In this document: in pieces, positions 24,849 through 36,517 of the stretch
Numbering within the stretch: the stretch's first letter is position 1
Layout of the letters: each line of letters begins with the position of its first letter
Assembly: GCA_021613375.1 (NCBI GenBank)
Contig: CM038715.1
Location: forward strand, 2,809,878 to 2,873,877
Reading direction: 5' to 3'
From: Megaleporinus macrocephalus
Lineage: Eukaryota > Chordata > Actinopteri > Characiformes > Anostomidae
Length of the DNA stretch: 64,000 nt
Notes under the pieces: generated by a model
What the model saw: the letters and a program-made list of their open reading frames with translations, nothing else
Told to the model about the DNA's origin: nothing
Databases searched by the model: none
Position numbers and translations under genes: made by a program

Positions 24849-25130
24849 ATATATATAGGAGACTAAAATACTAAATACAAACTTCTTCAGTAGACCAATT
24901 TAGTCTTCACCTTTTGGTTTTGTTACAGCTCAGCTCTCATTCTTTTTGAGTTTTTTGTTTGTTTTAAATCTGCAAGGAAATCTTTCAGTCTTAAAAGTTG
25001 GTTGCTTGCAGTTTGAATATTAAGGTAGCAAGTGAAGCTTGCTTTTCTCGTTTCTCTCAAAGATGAAAGGTGACACGGAATAGAAAACTGTATTTACATG
25101 GTCATAGTTGAATAAGGAGAGTTGGGTACA

Positions 25131-25859
25131 TACATTGTATGGACAAAAGTATAGGGACACCTACACATTACTCCTAAAGGATTTCATGACATCCCATTCT
25201 AAATCCATCATTAATGTGGATTAAGGCTTCTACAAGCTTTTAGAGTGTGTCTACCCAAACAGAAGCATACAGTGGTTCAACATATCTTGGTATGCTGAAT
25301 CTTAAATTTACCTCCACTGGAACTTAGGGGCCTAGATCAACCCCTGATTATCAACCCCATAGCATTATTCCTCCTCTACAAAACTTTACTGTCAGCACAG
25401 GCAGGTAACATTTTCCTTGCCAAATCCAGACTCGTTCATCAGACTGCCAGACAGAGGAGAGTGATTCAGCACTCCACAGAGCACATTTCCACTGACCCAG
25501 ATTCCAGTGGCAGTGTGCTTTACACCACTCCATCTGACGCTTGGTATTGCACTTGGTGATGTAAGGCTTGCATACAGCTCAGCCATAGAAACCCATGTCA
25601 TGAAGCTCCCAGCGCCCTGTTTTTGGGCTGATGTTCAAGCCAGAGTAGGTTCAGAACTCTGTAGTTACTGAATCAGCAGAGCATTGATGCCACTCTGTAG
25701 CTACTGGAACAAGTACTACACTTAAATTTAGAGAGCTATTTATTTCACTAATGTTAGTGTAGACTTGAAGATTTTACAAACCTGTACAATGAGACTGAAT
25801 AAAACACCTAAACTTAATGATTAAAAGGTGTGTCCAAATACTTTTGTCTATATAGTGTA
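25131..25859 (-). mobile_element. Decayed Tc1-like transposon with transposase fragment
   Basis: Ends are tacattgtatggacaaaagt on the left and acttttgtctatatagtgta on the right, inverted matches of each other. On the minus strand, 25533-25351 reads HCHWNLGQWKCALWSAESLS, then VWQSDERVWIW and VKFCRGGIMLWG. These are the WS-x-E-S, W-Q-S-D and GGG-I-M-WG motifs of fish Tc1-like transposases. The expected Asp of WSDES is Ala in this copy. Total 729 bp, internally deleted and inactive. Confidence 0.85.
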
Positions 25860-26036
25860 GAACTGACATACTGTGGACCTCAAACACTGTTGTTTCCTCT
25901 TTCAGGTACTAATCCTACATACCAGCAGGTTCTCCGTTGTTTTCTCACAGTAGAAAGATGGACAGAAACACCTGAGGATGTTTTCAGATCTACATCTCTC
26001 TACATCATCTCTCTCTCTTTAAGATAAAAGCTTTTA

Positions 26037-26160
26037 AGGTGCCACGGAATAGAAAACTGTATTTACATGGTCTTAGTTGAATAAGGAGAGTTGGGTACAT
26101 ACATTGTATGAACAAAAGTATAGGGACACCTACACATTGGTGTAGAACTCACATACTGTA
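26037..26160. repeat. Duplicate of the Tc1 element's flank and left end, interior missing
   Basis: About 105 bp at 26037-26140 match 25068-25173 almost exactly: host flank (cacggaatagaaaactgtat…) plus the left terminal repeat. The sequence then jumps directly to gtgtagaactcacatactgt, the counterpart of the right-hand flank at 25855-25874. So the site is present twice, once with the Tc1 element and once with only its left ~43 bp. Confidence 0.8.
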
Positions 26161-26299
26161 AAATAGGCTGCTTGCAAAATCCTAGTTGGTTATGTAACAG
26201 CCTTGACTCAGTAATATGTAGACCCCCAAAATGTATATACAATAACAGCAACAGTGAAGAAAATGGAGGACAATGTCCGGACCCAGACATTGCACTTTA

Positions 26300-26623
26300 T
26301 GATGCAAAAGCATTTTTAATGTAGCCCTTGTTTTTAGTTGAAGTGAGAAAAAAACATTTATTGTGATTTTATTTTATGATATTTTATAAATAATTAATTC
26401 AGTTCAGCATTTAAAACAATAAATATTATTGAAATATACTGAATTGTATTTGCAATGTGTCAGTCTTTCAGTTGCTGATGACAAAATGCTGATATTTGGC
26501 TACTGCACTATACAGGATATAGCACTGAATCATAACACACGTTAGAAATCATGAGAGTCCAGACCTTGGCCTGAGGAAATTACCTTTAACTGGACCTCAC
26601 TGAACTCTAAATAAATAGTCCTG
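26300..26623 (+). mobile_element. hAT-like family H, 5'-truncated fragment
   Basis: It carries the 3' half of the family seen at 10327-10930, including taattaattcagttcagcat, the paired 'gaaatatactgaa' region, 'cactgaatcataacacacgt' and the terminal cctg. The 5' half is missing or unrecognisable. Confidence 0.75.
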
Positions 26624-26667
26624 GTATAGATCAAGGGCATAGATTTGCTTTTGACATTGGTGGGGAC

Positions 26668-27023
26668 CAGTGCTTAATTTGTAAAACATCAGGTAATGGA
26701 ACACTTAAGGTGGGGTGATCCAGCAAATGGCAGTGAGGGAAAAGGTCCTGGAACGTACAGACACAACAGTGCTTCAAGTGTCCATCTAACATAGTAACAT
26801 TCTATACAATAAAATAATTCCAGCTTTAATGAATGCAGTGAGGAGCTGCAACCATAAAATCTCAGAGATGCCACTGGACGAATAGTTTTTTTGGTTTCCT
26901 ACAAAAAAAAAAAGACGTCAAAGAGGTGGTGGATCCACATAAATAAGTTCTGAAACACAGGTACCTGAAATATGAGAGGTGCCGGATCTTGTTTTAGCAA
27001 GATCCAGCACAAGTTAAGCACTG
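26668..27023. mobile_element. 356-bp hAT-type MITE with perfect 8-bp TSD
   Basis: Terminal inverted repeats are cagtgcttaatttgt at the left and acaagttaagcactg at the right (14 of 15 match). The exact 8-bp duplication gtggggac flanks both ends (26660-26667 and 27024-27031). A subterminal palindrome ggatcttgttttagcaagat(cc) lies near 26986-27006. No coding capacity. Confidence 0.88.
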
Positions 27024-27031
27024 GTGGGGAC

Positions 27032-29880
27032 CTATAGATGATGTTCGCCTGCTGTATGCTGTGCCCCCAAACCTCACATTGCTATTACCTTATTATGATA
27101 ACTCATTTCATTGACTGAGTGACTTTTCTTTTTAAAAAATAGCTCCCTATGTCCACCTTTTTTTTGCTGCCACCCTCACTCACTTTTGACACCCATGTCT
27201 GGAATAACTGGAAACCAACCAACCAAACGTAGCTACAGAGTCTCAAGTGACAGCATCGAAAGATTTCATCCTAGTGCCAAATCATAGGGCATATAAAACC
27301 AAATTCACATACGAGCTTACATTTTTAAACATTGAATAAACGCATTCTGTGGCACTTTTAAATAGTGTTCATCTGATGGTGACAGATTTAGTGGTCTACC
27401 CGGTCTTGCCCAGTTCTCCCATTTTAACTACATCTATTTTCAACTCCAGTTTTTGGAAACTCTTGTAGATCATCGTAAAAATTGTCCTCTGGAGGGGACA
27501 TGAGTCTCCAAAATATATCTCAAAAACTAAATAAGGTACCTTGCTAAAACCTGTTGTGTCATGTAGAGGACATCCTGGCCTTTCCAGTGATGTATCATGT
27601 GTTGGGGTGTGTCATTCACAACAGAAGCTCCGCCTTTTTAAAAATGGACGCCTCTCAGTAACCACATTTTATGGGAGCGAGAGAGATGAGCTGTCTAATA
27701 ATATGTATTTGTTTTGTTTTGTTTTTAAAGCCTGTAATTAATTTATTTTAGGTATAAACTGTTGTAGCTAGTTCTCAAAGCACTTTTTATTGATATGCAC
27801 AAACGTTTAACTACCGAACAGCATACTTCTTTTGATGTCCTTGGTAGTGGACATTGGGACTAAATCTGGTTTTATATGAAATTAATGGTGTGAGGAATTT
27901 GACTAAAGCAGAGATCATTGTGCAACATGTTAGCTCTGTAAACATGTAAATTCATTACTAATTTAATTTTAAATTAATTACTCATTTATTTTATTTCTAA
28001 TTTATTAGAAAATGTTACATAATTGTATATTTAAAAGTAGAAGATTAAAATGAAATGGAATAAGAGAAGTTGGGGACTACGTGTGGAAGCTGTGAAACTT
28101 TGGCTCAAGGTTTGGAGAGATGAATGCAGGTTTAGCTAGTGTACCTAAAACTGTTTAAACCTGGATTTTTTTTATTTTATTAAAGTAACGGTAATATTTG
28201 TAATGGGTTATTATTTGTTCCTGTTTATGTTTATATACAGTTCATTTGAAATATTTCTTATACTGCCAAAAGTGGAAATGGTATAAAAAAAATAAACAAT
28301 GTTTATTACTCATTTTTTATTTACATTATTTTCTATGATTTATTTGGTGCAGATGTTGTAGAAGGGTTTGCTCTGATCCAGAACAGATAACAAGAAATAT
28401 GTCCTCAACAATGTCCTGATGTCCTCTATAAAGGACATTCCATAAAAAGTAATTGAAAATGTTTATAAAAAAACATGGTGACATGTTTTTTCATCTAATT
28501 AACTTATTTTTATTTTGAAATTACTGAAATTTCTCAAACTTGAATTTTTCTGGGTCTCAGGAGGATATCTCCAGAAATAGTTCTTTAAAAATAAATAACT
28601 AACTTAATGGCTGCTTTGACAGAACTAGAATGCTGCACAGTACTGGTTATAGGAGCACCTTCTTAATTTGTTTCGTGTTCTTTTAGAACTACTCCTGTTT
28701 TATATAATGTTGTCACAGTTGTTTCACTATGAATTTAAGGCTCTCCAAAGAGGAAGTCTGTTGAACCCTGCATCCCAAGCGTACCGTCTGGAAGTTTGCA
28801 TCATCAGCCCTACAACCCGGTGGACTTCCTTTATAATGAACACAGTTCATGAGTCTGCACGTCTGGGGGAGGTTGGAGATTTAGATTGGGCAATCAGTGT
28901 AGGCAGGCCTGCTCTGTAACTACGATAACCAATCTGGAAATGAATTGAATTTCCATACAAATGATATTTAGTCATTTGTAACTTGCAATGTAGACACAGT
29001 GTACAAATTTAGTGAAGAAACAAATCTGATTGGTTTTCCTGTGAATGAAACTGTGGATGTAGAAATATAAAAAAGGGGGAAACGAGTGGAGCTCGTGAGG
29101 AGAAGGAAAGAGAGAGAATTCTGATAGTAGTCTACAGTCCGAAGCAAGAACGAGTACTTTCCTCAAGGGTCTCTTCTGAAGGAATATCAAACTTCAGTAG
29201 CGTGGAGACCCCCCTAACCCCAGTTGTTCACCCACGCACCCACCTCCAGCTCTTCTCTGCAGAAGCCATCCACTCAGGTTGGACAACTGTGGGACTTATC
29301 AAATCCACAGAAGGAAAAACTGGGGGCCAGAGGAGCTCGCATTGTTAAATCAAACTGATTGAAGCGTAGATCAGGGGAGGGCCCACCTAATTTAGCTCAA
29401 ATGGCTTCCACTGTACGACCGGGGCAAGTGGCAGGAACTTCAGACACAGGACTCTGGACCGTCTCGGCCCTGTTAAAAAGGCGGGTTATCGGGAGGATTT
29501 ATGGAGGGGAAAGAAAAGGCCGGGACGGACGCGCTCCATCAACCCTCCCGCTGGACAGAGCAGCGCTTACAGGCCGGATGAAAGAGTCCAGAGCTGCGTC
29601 GCGCTGCTTCTGAGGGCGCTAAACAGCTCGGTTAAGAAGACCGGCTGGAAAAATCGCTCTGATTTCAGCCTCCCCTCTCGCTGACAGACCGGGGCACGCG
29701 CGGTCATGGCGTAACCGAGGGGGCCATGATTAGGATCAACAAGCTCGGTGATGATGTCATGTTCTGGAGAGGGAACAGACATAAAAGAGACATACTGTAT
29801 ATTATCTTAAATCAGCAACACTGATGCACTCATGCCACAATAACTCTGATATGAATGCAACAAGCTAGAGAACATATGAC

Positions 29881-29882
<2 letters not shown>
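27032..29882. other. Intergenic sequence, no gene seen
   Basis: 27500-28600 is AT-rich with the word 'ggacat' repeated and may contain an unclassified DNA-element relic. 29360-29760 is GC-richer and unique-looking. No exon signature was found on either strand. Confidence 0.45.

Positions 29883-29944
<62 letters not shown>
29883..29944. repeat. (GA)n microsatellite
   Basis: A pure GA run of about 62 bp. Confidence 0.97.
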
Positions 29945-29949
<5 letters not shown>

Positions 29950-30064
29950 AGAATTCATCTTTAATTTCTTGCTGATAAATGGGATATCATTTCTTTCAGG
30001 AAAGTTGTTTCCTTACCCAAAACTATATCAGTCGCTCAAGACATGTTTGATGTCCAAGATCTAC

Positions 30065-30490
30065 AAGCATTGAAGTGGTTTTAAAATGTGAGTTATTTTG
30101 ATTCTCTGGAGTTTTAATGTGTTTCTGGTCATATAATCACACAAAACAGTATTTTATTATCAACTCTGTAACGAGTCCTTCACCATTTACACTTTATACT
30201 CCAGACATTAGCATTTATACTAGCGGATTTTTAAACTTTGGACTATTGTTTTGGATGCGGGCCGGTAGCTTAGCAACCAGCTAAACCACCAGTCCCGTGC
30301 TGCAATGGGCGGGAACAAGCCGTGACGCAGTCTCTCTCTAACTAGAGCATCTCAGTAATCTGTTTTATGAGGAGAGGAGAGAACACTGATACTTACACAG
30401 CTGCTACCTAGACAGCCTACTTAGACGCTCACTACCTAGACAGCCTACTTAGACACTCACTAGGTAATGAGACAGACCCACTGTTATGTA
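30065..30490. mobile_element. Putative DNA element, copy 2 (internally deleted relative of 6545-7885)
   Basis: 30069-30232 matches 6765-6925, 30310-30366 matches 6970-7020, and 30367-30490 matches the right end at 7790-7885. The large middle of copy 1 is absent. The subterminal word 'gacagcctacttagac' occurs twice here in tandem (about 30408-30460). Confidence 0.5.
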
Positions 30491-30949
30491 TAAAAACAGA
30501 CTAAAGTGTGCCACATGGCTAAATACAGTACTAGCAGTCATACTGAAGCCTGAGTTCTGTACTTTTATTCGTTTTTACAGATAAACCGTTGTTTGATCCA
30601 AAGGAAAGTTGCATCTGGAGCTGCGGTGGTGTTCCTCTGCAGCTTTAGAAGGTTATTAGTGGCAGTGTGGCAGAAACCCAATCTAGGAGGCGTGCATTCC
30701 TCTCCTGCCCACTCTCTGGACTAAGACCCTTAACAGGCTGATGCAACACTTGCTGTTTATAGAGACATCCCTTCATAGTCAGTTCTCTCTCTCTCTCTCT
30801 CTGTGGAATACCTCCCATTACACTCACTGACAAAACGCTCCATGACCCTCTTCTCCTCTACATTAGGCCAAAGCATCTGACCAACAAACACAGACATTCA
30901 AACGCTGGCAGTTGTTTTGGAATGTTTGAAAAAGAACTGCTAAATCAGA

Positions 30950-32560
30950 TGAACCAGTGTGAACTGGGGAGAACATCAAAGAACATAAAAAAGGGAGACA
31001 GCGTTTTAGAACAATATGAACATTGTAGAATAATGTGGATGGGAGGATGAACCGTGTAAAACAGTATGTATGGGGTGAACATACTGTAACAGTGTGAGTT
31101 TGGAAAAAATCTACAATAGTGAGAAAGACGTTCTAGAACAGTGTGAATGGGGTATACATTCTAGTATAGTGTGAATGAGGCAGGCGTTCTAGAACAGTGT
31201 GAATGGGGTATACATTCTAGTATAGTGTGAATGAGGCAGGCGTTCTAGAACAGTGTGAATGGGGTATACATTCTAGTATAGTGTGAATGAGGCAGACGTT
31301 CTAGAACAGTGTGAATGGGGTATATATTCCAGTATAGTGTGAATGAGGCAGACGTTCTAGAACAGTGTGAATGGGGTATACATTCTAGTATAGTGTGAAT
31401 GAGGCAGACTTTCTAGAAAAGTGTGAATGGGGTATACATTCTAGTATAGTGTGAATGAGGCAGATGTTCTAGAACAGTGTGAATGGGGTATACATTCTAG
31501 TATGGTGTGAATGAGGCAGGCATTCTAGAAAAGTGTGAATGGGGTATACATTCTAGTATAGTGTGAATTAGGCAGACGTTCTAGAACAGTGTGAATGGGG
31601 TATACATTCTAGTATAGTGTGAATGAGGCAGACGTTCTAGAACAGTGTGTATAGGGTAGACATTCTAGAACTAAGTGAATGGGGGTAGACATTCTAGAAC
31701 TAAGTGAATGGGGGTAGACATTCTAGGCCAGTGTGAATGGGGGTAGACATTCTGAAACTATGTGAATGGGGCGAGACATTCTAGAACTAAGTGAATGGGG
31801 GTAGACATTCTAGAACTAAGTGAATGGGGGTAGACATTCTAGAACTAAGTGAATGGGGGTAGACATTCTAGAACTAAGTGAATGGGGGTAGACATTCTAG
31901 GCCAGTGTGAATGGGGGTAGACATTCTGAAACTATGTGAATGGGGCGAGACATTCTAGAACTAAGTGAATGGGGGTAGACATTCTAGAACTAAGTGAATG
32001 GGGGTAGACATTCTAGAACTATGTGAATGGGGGTAGACATTCTAGAACTAAGTGAATGGGGGTAGACATTCTAGGCCAGTGTGAATGGGGGTAGACATTC
32101 TGAAACTATGTGAATGGGGATAGACATTCTAGAACAGTGTACATAGGGTACACATTCTAGAACTAAGTGAATGGGGGTAGACATTCTAGAACTAAGTGAA
32201 TGGGGATAGACATTCTAGAAATGTGTGAATAGGCTAGACATTCTAGGAATGTGTGAATGAGAGCAAAAATTTTAGAACAGTGTGAATGGGGCAGACGTTC
32301 TAGGACAGTGTGAATGAGGCAGACGTTCTAGGACAGTGTGAATGAGGCAGATGTTCTAGGACGGTGTGAATAAGGCAGATGTTCTAGGACGGTGTGAATG
32401 AGGCAGATGTTCTAGGACGGTGTGAATGAGGCAGATGTTCTAGGACAGTGTGAATGGGGCAGATGTTCTAGGACAGTGTGAATGAGGCAGATGTTCTAGG
32501 ACAGTGTGAATGAGGCAGATGTTCTAGGACAGTGTAAATGAGGACATTCTAGAACAGGCC
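30950..32560. repeat. 28/29-bp minisatellite in three domains
   Basis: Degenerate at the left edge, then clean. 31125-31650 is a 56-bp dimer (gtgaatggggtatacattct alternating with gtgaatgaggcaggcgttct). 31660-32230 has 29-bp units (ctaagtgaatgggggtagac…). 32270-32560 has 28-bp units (gtgaatgaggcagatgttct…). In the middle domain the variant 'aggccagtgtg' recurs at 31725, 31899 and 32073, exactly 174 bp (6 x 29) apart. No flanking element identified. Confidence 0.95.
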
Positions 32561-33572
32561 TGCACTCTGTGAAGGTTTAGTGCCTGTCTGGCTGACAGTG
32601 ATCCCTGCTGAAGAAGAAGAAAACAAACAAACATAGAAACCATTAAAACATCATATTGATTAATAGTGGGTCTCTAACGCATCTAGGCTTTTCCTAAAGG
32701 CATGAAACCACAGTGTAAAGAATCCTAATGCTTTAACAGGAGACTGAAGATTCATTTGACGACTTTAATAGTATCTAAAAGTCCTCCAGAGGAAACTAGC
32801 TGTCTGTACCCCAGGGCAGTGTACTGAGTCCTCTGTTGTTCACCCTGCTGACTCATGACTGTGTTGCGAAACACTGTTCTAACAGCATCATAAAGTTCGC
32901 CGATGATACAACTGTGCTGGGTCTCATCAGCAAAGGCGACGAGTCAGCATACAGGGAGGAGGTACAGCAGCTGACAGACTGGTGTGCAGTCAACAACCTT
33001 CACTGGAATGTAGAGAAGACCAAGGAAATGGTTGTTGACTTCAGGAAATCTAGACCGGTCCACTCTCCGCTTAACATCAACAGCTCCTCTGTGGAGATCG
33101 TTAATTCCTTGGTGTCCACCTAGCGGAGAACCTCACCTGGTCCCTGAACACCAGCTCTACAGCCAAGAAAGCCCAGCAGCGTCTCTACTTCCTCCGGAAG
33201 CTGAGAAAGGCCCGTCTCCCTCCACCCATCCTCACCCTCTTCTATAGGGGAACCATAGAGAGCATCCTAAGCAGCTGCCTGGTTTGGGACCTGCACAGCC
33301 TCTAACCGCAAGTCCCTCCAACGCATTGTGAGGACAGCTGAGAGGATCATCGGAGTCTCTCTCCCCTCCGTCTTGGACATTTACACCACCCGCTGCATCC
33401 GCAAAGCAACCAGCATTGTGTATGACCCCACCCACCCTTCACACAGACTGTTCTCCCTCCTGCCATCAGGAAGAAGGTACCGCAGCGTCCGGTCCAACAC
33501 GACCAACAGCTTCTTCCCCCAAGACTTCTCAACACAACTCAACGTCTGAACTGATATCTTCTGGTACATGTA

Positions 33573-33604
<32 letters not shown>

Positions 33605-33638
33605 TCTCTCTCTCTCTCCCTTTCTCTCTCTCTCTCTC
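33573..33638. repeat. (CT)n microsatellite, interrupted
   Basis: CT runs separated by acacacac and ccct, inside the LINE 3' UTR just after its ORF stop. Confidence 0.95.
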
Positions 33639-33772
33639 CAACCATTTACCCCAGATAAAAAAGGGGAAGCATTTTTGCACAAATCATTGCACTAATAACT
33701 CTACTACCTCACTGCACTCTATTTATTACACACTGCACAATTTACACACTACCAGCAATTATTTATTATTCT

Positions 33773-35398
33773 CTGTCTGTACTGTGTTGTGTTGTCTGTA
33801 CTGTGTTGTGTTGTCTGTACTGTGTTGTGTTGTCTGTACTGTGTTGTGTTCTGTCTGTACTGTGTTGTGTTCTGTCTGTACTGTGTTGTGTTCTGTCTGT
33901 ACTGTGTTGTGTTGTGTCTGTACTGTGTTGTGTTCTGTCTGTACTGTGTTGTGTTCTGTCTGTACTGTGTTCTGTCTGTACTGTGTTGTGTTCTGTCTGT
34001 ACTGTTGTGTTCTGTCTGTACTGTGTTCTGTCTGTACTGTGTTGTGTTCTGTCTGTACTGTTGTGTTCTGTCTGTACTGTGTTCTGTCTGTACTGTGTTG
34101 TGTTCTGTCTGTACTGTGTTGTGTTGTCTGTACTGTGTTGTGTTGTCTGTACTGTGTTGTGTTGTGTTGTCTGTACTGTGTTGTGTTGTGTTGTCTGTAC
34201 TGTGTTGTGTCTGTACTGTGTTGTGTCTGTACTGTGTTGTGTCTGTACTGTGTTGTGTTGTGTCTGTACTGTGTTGTGTTGTGTCTGTACTGTGTTGTGT
34301 TGTGTCTGTACTGTGTTGTGTTCTGTCTGTACTGTGTTGTGTTGTGTCTGTACTGTGTTGTGTTCTGTCTGTACTGTGTTGTGTTGTGTCTGTACTGTGT
34401 TGTGTTGTGTCTGTACTGTGTTGTGTTCTGTCTGTACTGTGTTGTGTTCTGTCTGTACTGTGTTGTGTTATGTCTGTACTGTGTTGTGTTGTGTCTGTAC
34501 TGTGTTGTGTTCTGTCTGTACTGTGTTGTGTTCTGTCTGTACTGTGTTGTGTTGTGTCTGTACTGTGTTGTGTTGTGTCTGTACTGTGTTGTGTTCTGTC
34601 TGTACTGTGTTGTGTTCTGTCTGTACTGTGTTGTGTTCTGTCTGTACTGTGTTCTGTCTGTACTGTGTTGTGTTGTGTTGTCTGTACTGTGTTGTGTTGT
34701 GTCTGTACTGTGTTGTGTTCTGTCTGTACTGTGTTGTGTTGTCTGTACTGTGTTGTGTTGTGTTGTCTGTACTGTGTTGTGTCTGTACTGTGTTGTGTCT
34801 GTACTGTGTTGTGTTGTCTGTACTGTGTTGTGTTGTGTCTGTACTGTGTTGTGTTCTGTCTGTACTGTGTTGTGTTGTGTCTGTACTGTGTTGTGTTCTG
34901 TCTGTACTGTGTTGTGTTCTGTCTGTACTGTGTTGTGTTGTGTCTGTCCTGTGTTGTGTTCTGTCTGTACTGTGTTGTGTTCTGTCTCTACTGTGTTGCG
35001 TTCTGTCTGTACTGTGTTGTGTTGTGTCTGTACTGTGTTGTGTTCTGTCTGTACTGTGTTGTGTTCTGTTTGTACTGTGTTGTGTTCTGTCTGTACTGTG
35101 TTGTGTTCTGTCTGTACTGTGTTGTGTTGTGTCTGTACTGTGTTGTGTTCTGTCTCTACTGTGTTGCGTTCTGTCTGTACTGTGTTGTGTTGTCTGTACT
35201 GTGTTGTGTTCTGTCTGTACTGTGTTGTGTTGTGTCTGTACTGTGTTGTGTTCTGTCTGTACTGTGTTGTGTTGTGTCTGTACTGTGTTGTGTTCTGTCT
35301 GTACTGTGTTGTGTTCTGTTTGTACTGTTGTGTTCTGTCTGTACTGTGTTCTGTCTGTACTGTGTTGTGTTGTCTGTACTGTGTTGTGTTGTGTTGTC
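33773..35398. repeat. VNTR, mixed 16/19/21/24-bp units, in LINE 3' UTR
   Basis: About 80 tandem copies built on ctgtactgtgttgtgt with variable endings: plus ctgt or tgtgt (21 bp), plus tgt (19), none (16), plus tgtgttgt (24). The strand is strongly G/T-rich. It produces three overlapping long open frames (over 500 codons each) of Cys-Val-Leu-Ser-Tyr repeats, plus an antisense one. All are artefacts of the array. Confidence 0.95.
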
Positions 35399-35502
35399 TT
35401 GTATGCACTGTCTATGTAGCTCTATGGTCCTGGAGGAACGTTGTTTCGTTTCACTGTGTACTCTGTATGTAGTTGAAATGACAATAAAACCCACTTGACT
35501 TG

Positions 35503-36517
35503 TAATGGTAACCATTAGGCCAATTTCTATTAGTACACTAAATCATCAGAGCTAATTCTACTGGTTCTGATGGTCTGTTTTTCACAAGAAGCCTGTCACT
35601 GAGCGCCGCGCTCTCGCAGCTGTAAGTGAATCCTGCTAACGTCACACAGAAGAAAACAAACTGGAGTGGATGTAACTGAAGTTGGCTGGAGGGAGTGAAA
35701 GAGAGAAAGTGTGAGGGAGTGCTGGACTTTTCACCTCTGCCGCTCACGCGGAGTGATCAGTTAGCAGGAAAAGTAAAAAGGGCATCAGAGCTTTCTCAAC
35801 CGAAGCCCCTCAGCCTCGAGCGGACAGCACTGAGGGGAGGTGGCACCAGCGCTAACCAGATTAAGACTTTTTCCCCTCTGCATGCTGTCTTTCCCCTTTC
35901 ACTCTTATTTTCCTCCTGTCGCTAACTCCTTCCTGCTCAGGTTCTGAAGGTTCAGGTCTGTGGCAGACTGGTGCAGGAGAGGAAAGAGAACATATGACAT
36001 ACACACATCTAACTTCTGCTGTTCCTACCTCTTGCAGCTTTCCCACGTCACATCAGCTTAACTGCCGGGAAACTGGTCAGTAAGCTAATCAGTGGAAAAG
36101 TAAAGAAGCTAGCAGGACATGGAAAGTACAAACGTGCAGCTCACTCTCGTTCATTGGGTCTCACTCTGTTTCTGAACTGTAGTCCATAAGGCTTGCACAT
36201 CTCTTCCCTCCCTTTCCATCTCATTATCAGGTGCACATGCTCTTGTTATGAATCTAGGTGGGGGTTGGGTATTATTTGTGTGTGTAGTGTTTTATTTTGT
36301 TGCAGACGTGCTGAGCCTTTTGCTTCTGATACGTTTCCGTGCGTTCCTGGTTCCCTGATGAAACTTGTGTGGAGGAGTGATCTGAGCTATTCGTTTGAGA
36401 TGATATATGGTGTGAAATGGTGTTGTGGTTAATGTGGTGTTGATTGAGATTTTCCCAAAGAGCTATGTTGGTCCGGTTGACTTTCATCTTAGCAGCCAGT
36501 ACTTTAGGCTAAAGGTT
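35503..36517. other. Intergenic sequence, no gene seen
   Basis: A unique, GC-richer stretch (35590-36050) between the LINE and satellite element B. No coding feature recognised. Confidence 0.45.

Larger units (their letters stand above)
32790..35502 (+). mobile_element. 5'-truncated L2/CR1-like LINE with expanded 3' UTR
   Basis: The frame from about 32797 reads VPQGSVLSPLLFTLLTHD, then IIKFADDTTVLGLI, the F-x-DD reverse-transcriptase catalytic motif. After a frameshift near 33110 come GVHLAENLTWSLNTSSTA and LRKARLPPPILTLFYRG; after another near 33290 come RKSLQRIVRTAERIIGVSLP and FSLLPSGRRYRS. A stop is at about 33549. The 3' UTR contains (CT)n, an enlarged VNTR, then a typical fish LINE tail 'gtttcgtttcactgtgtact' and aataaa (35483-35488). 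It is inactive because of truncation and frameshifts. Confidence 0.88.

Noticed and set aside
33568..35498. Open frames of over 500 codons on both strands, Cys-rich or Thr/Gln-rich
   Set aside because: All cover the VNTR in the LINE 3' UTR. Openness in several frames at once is a product of unit lengths divisible by three and absence of stop words.
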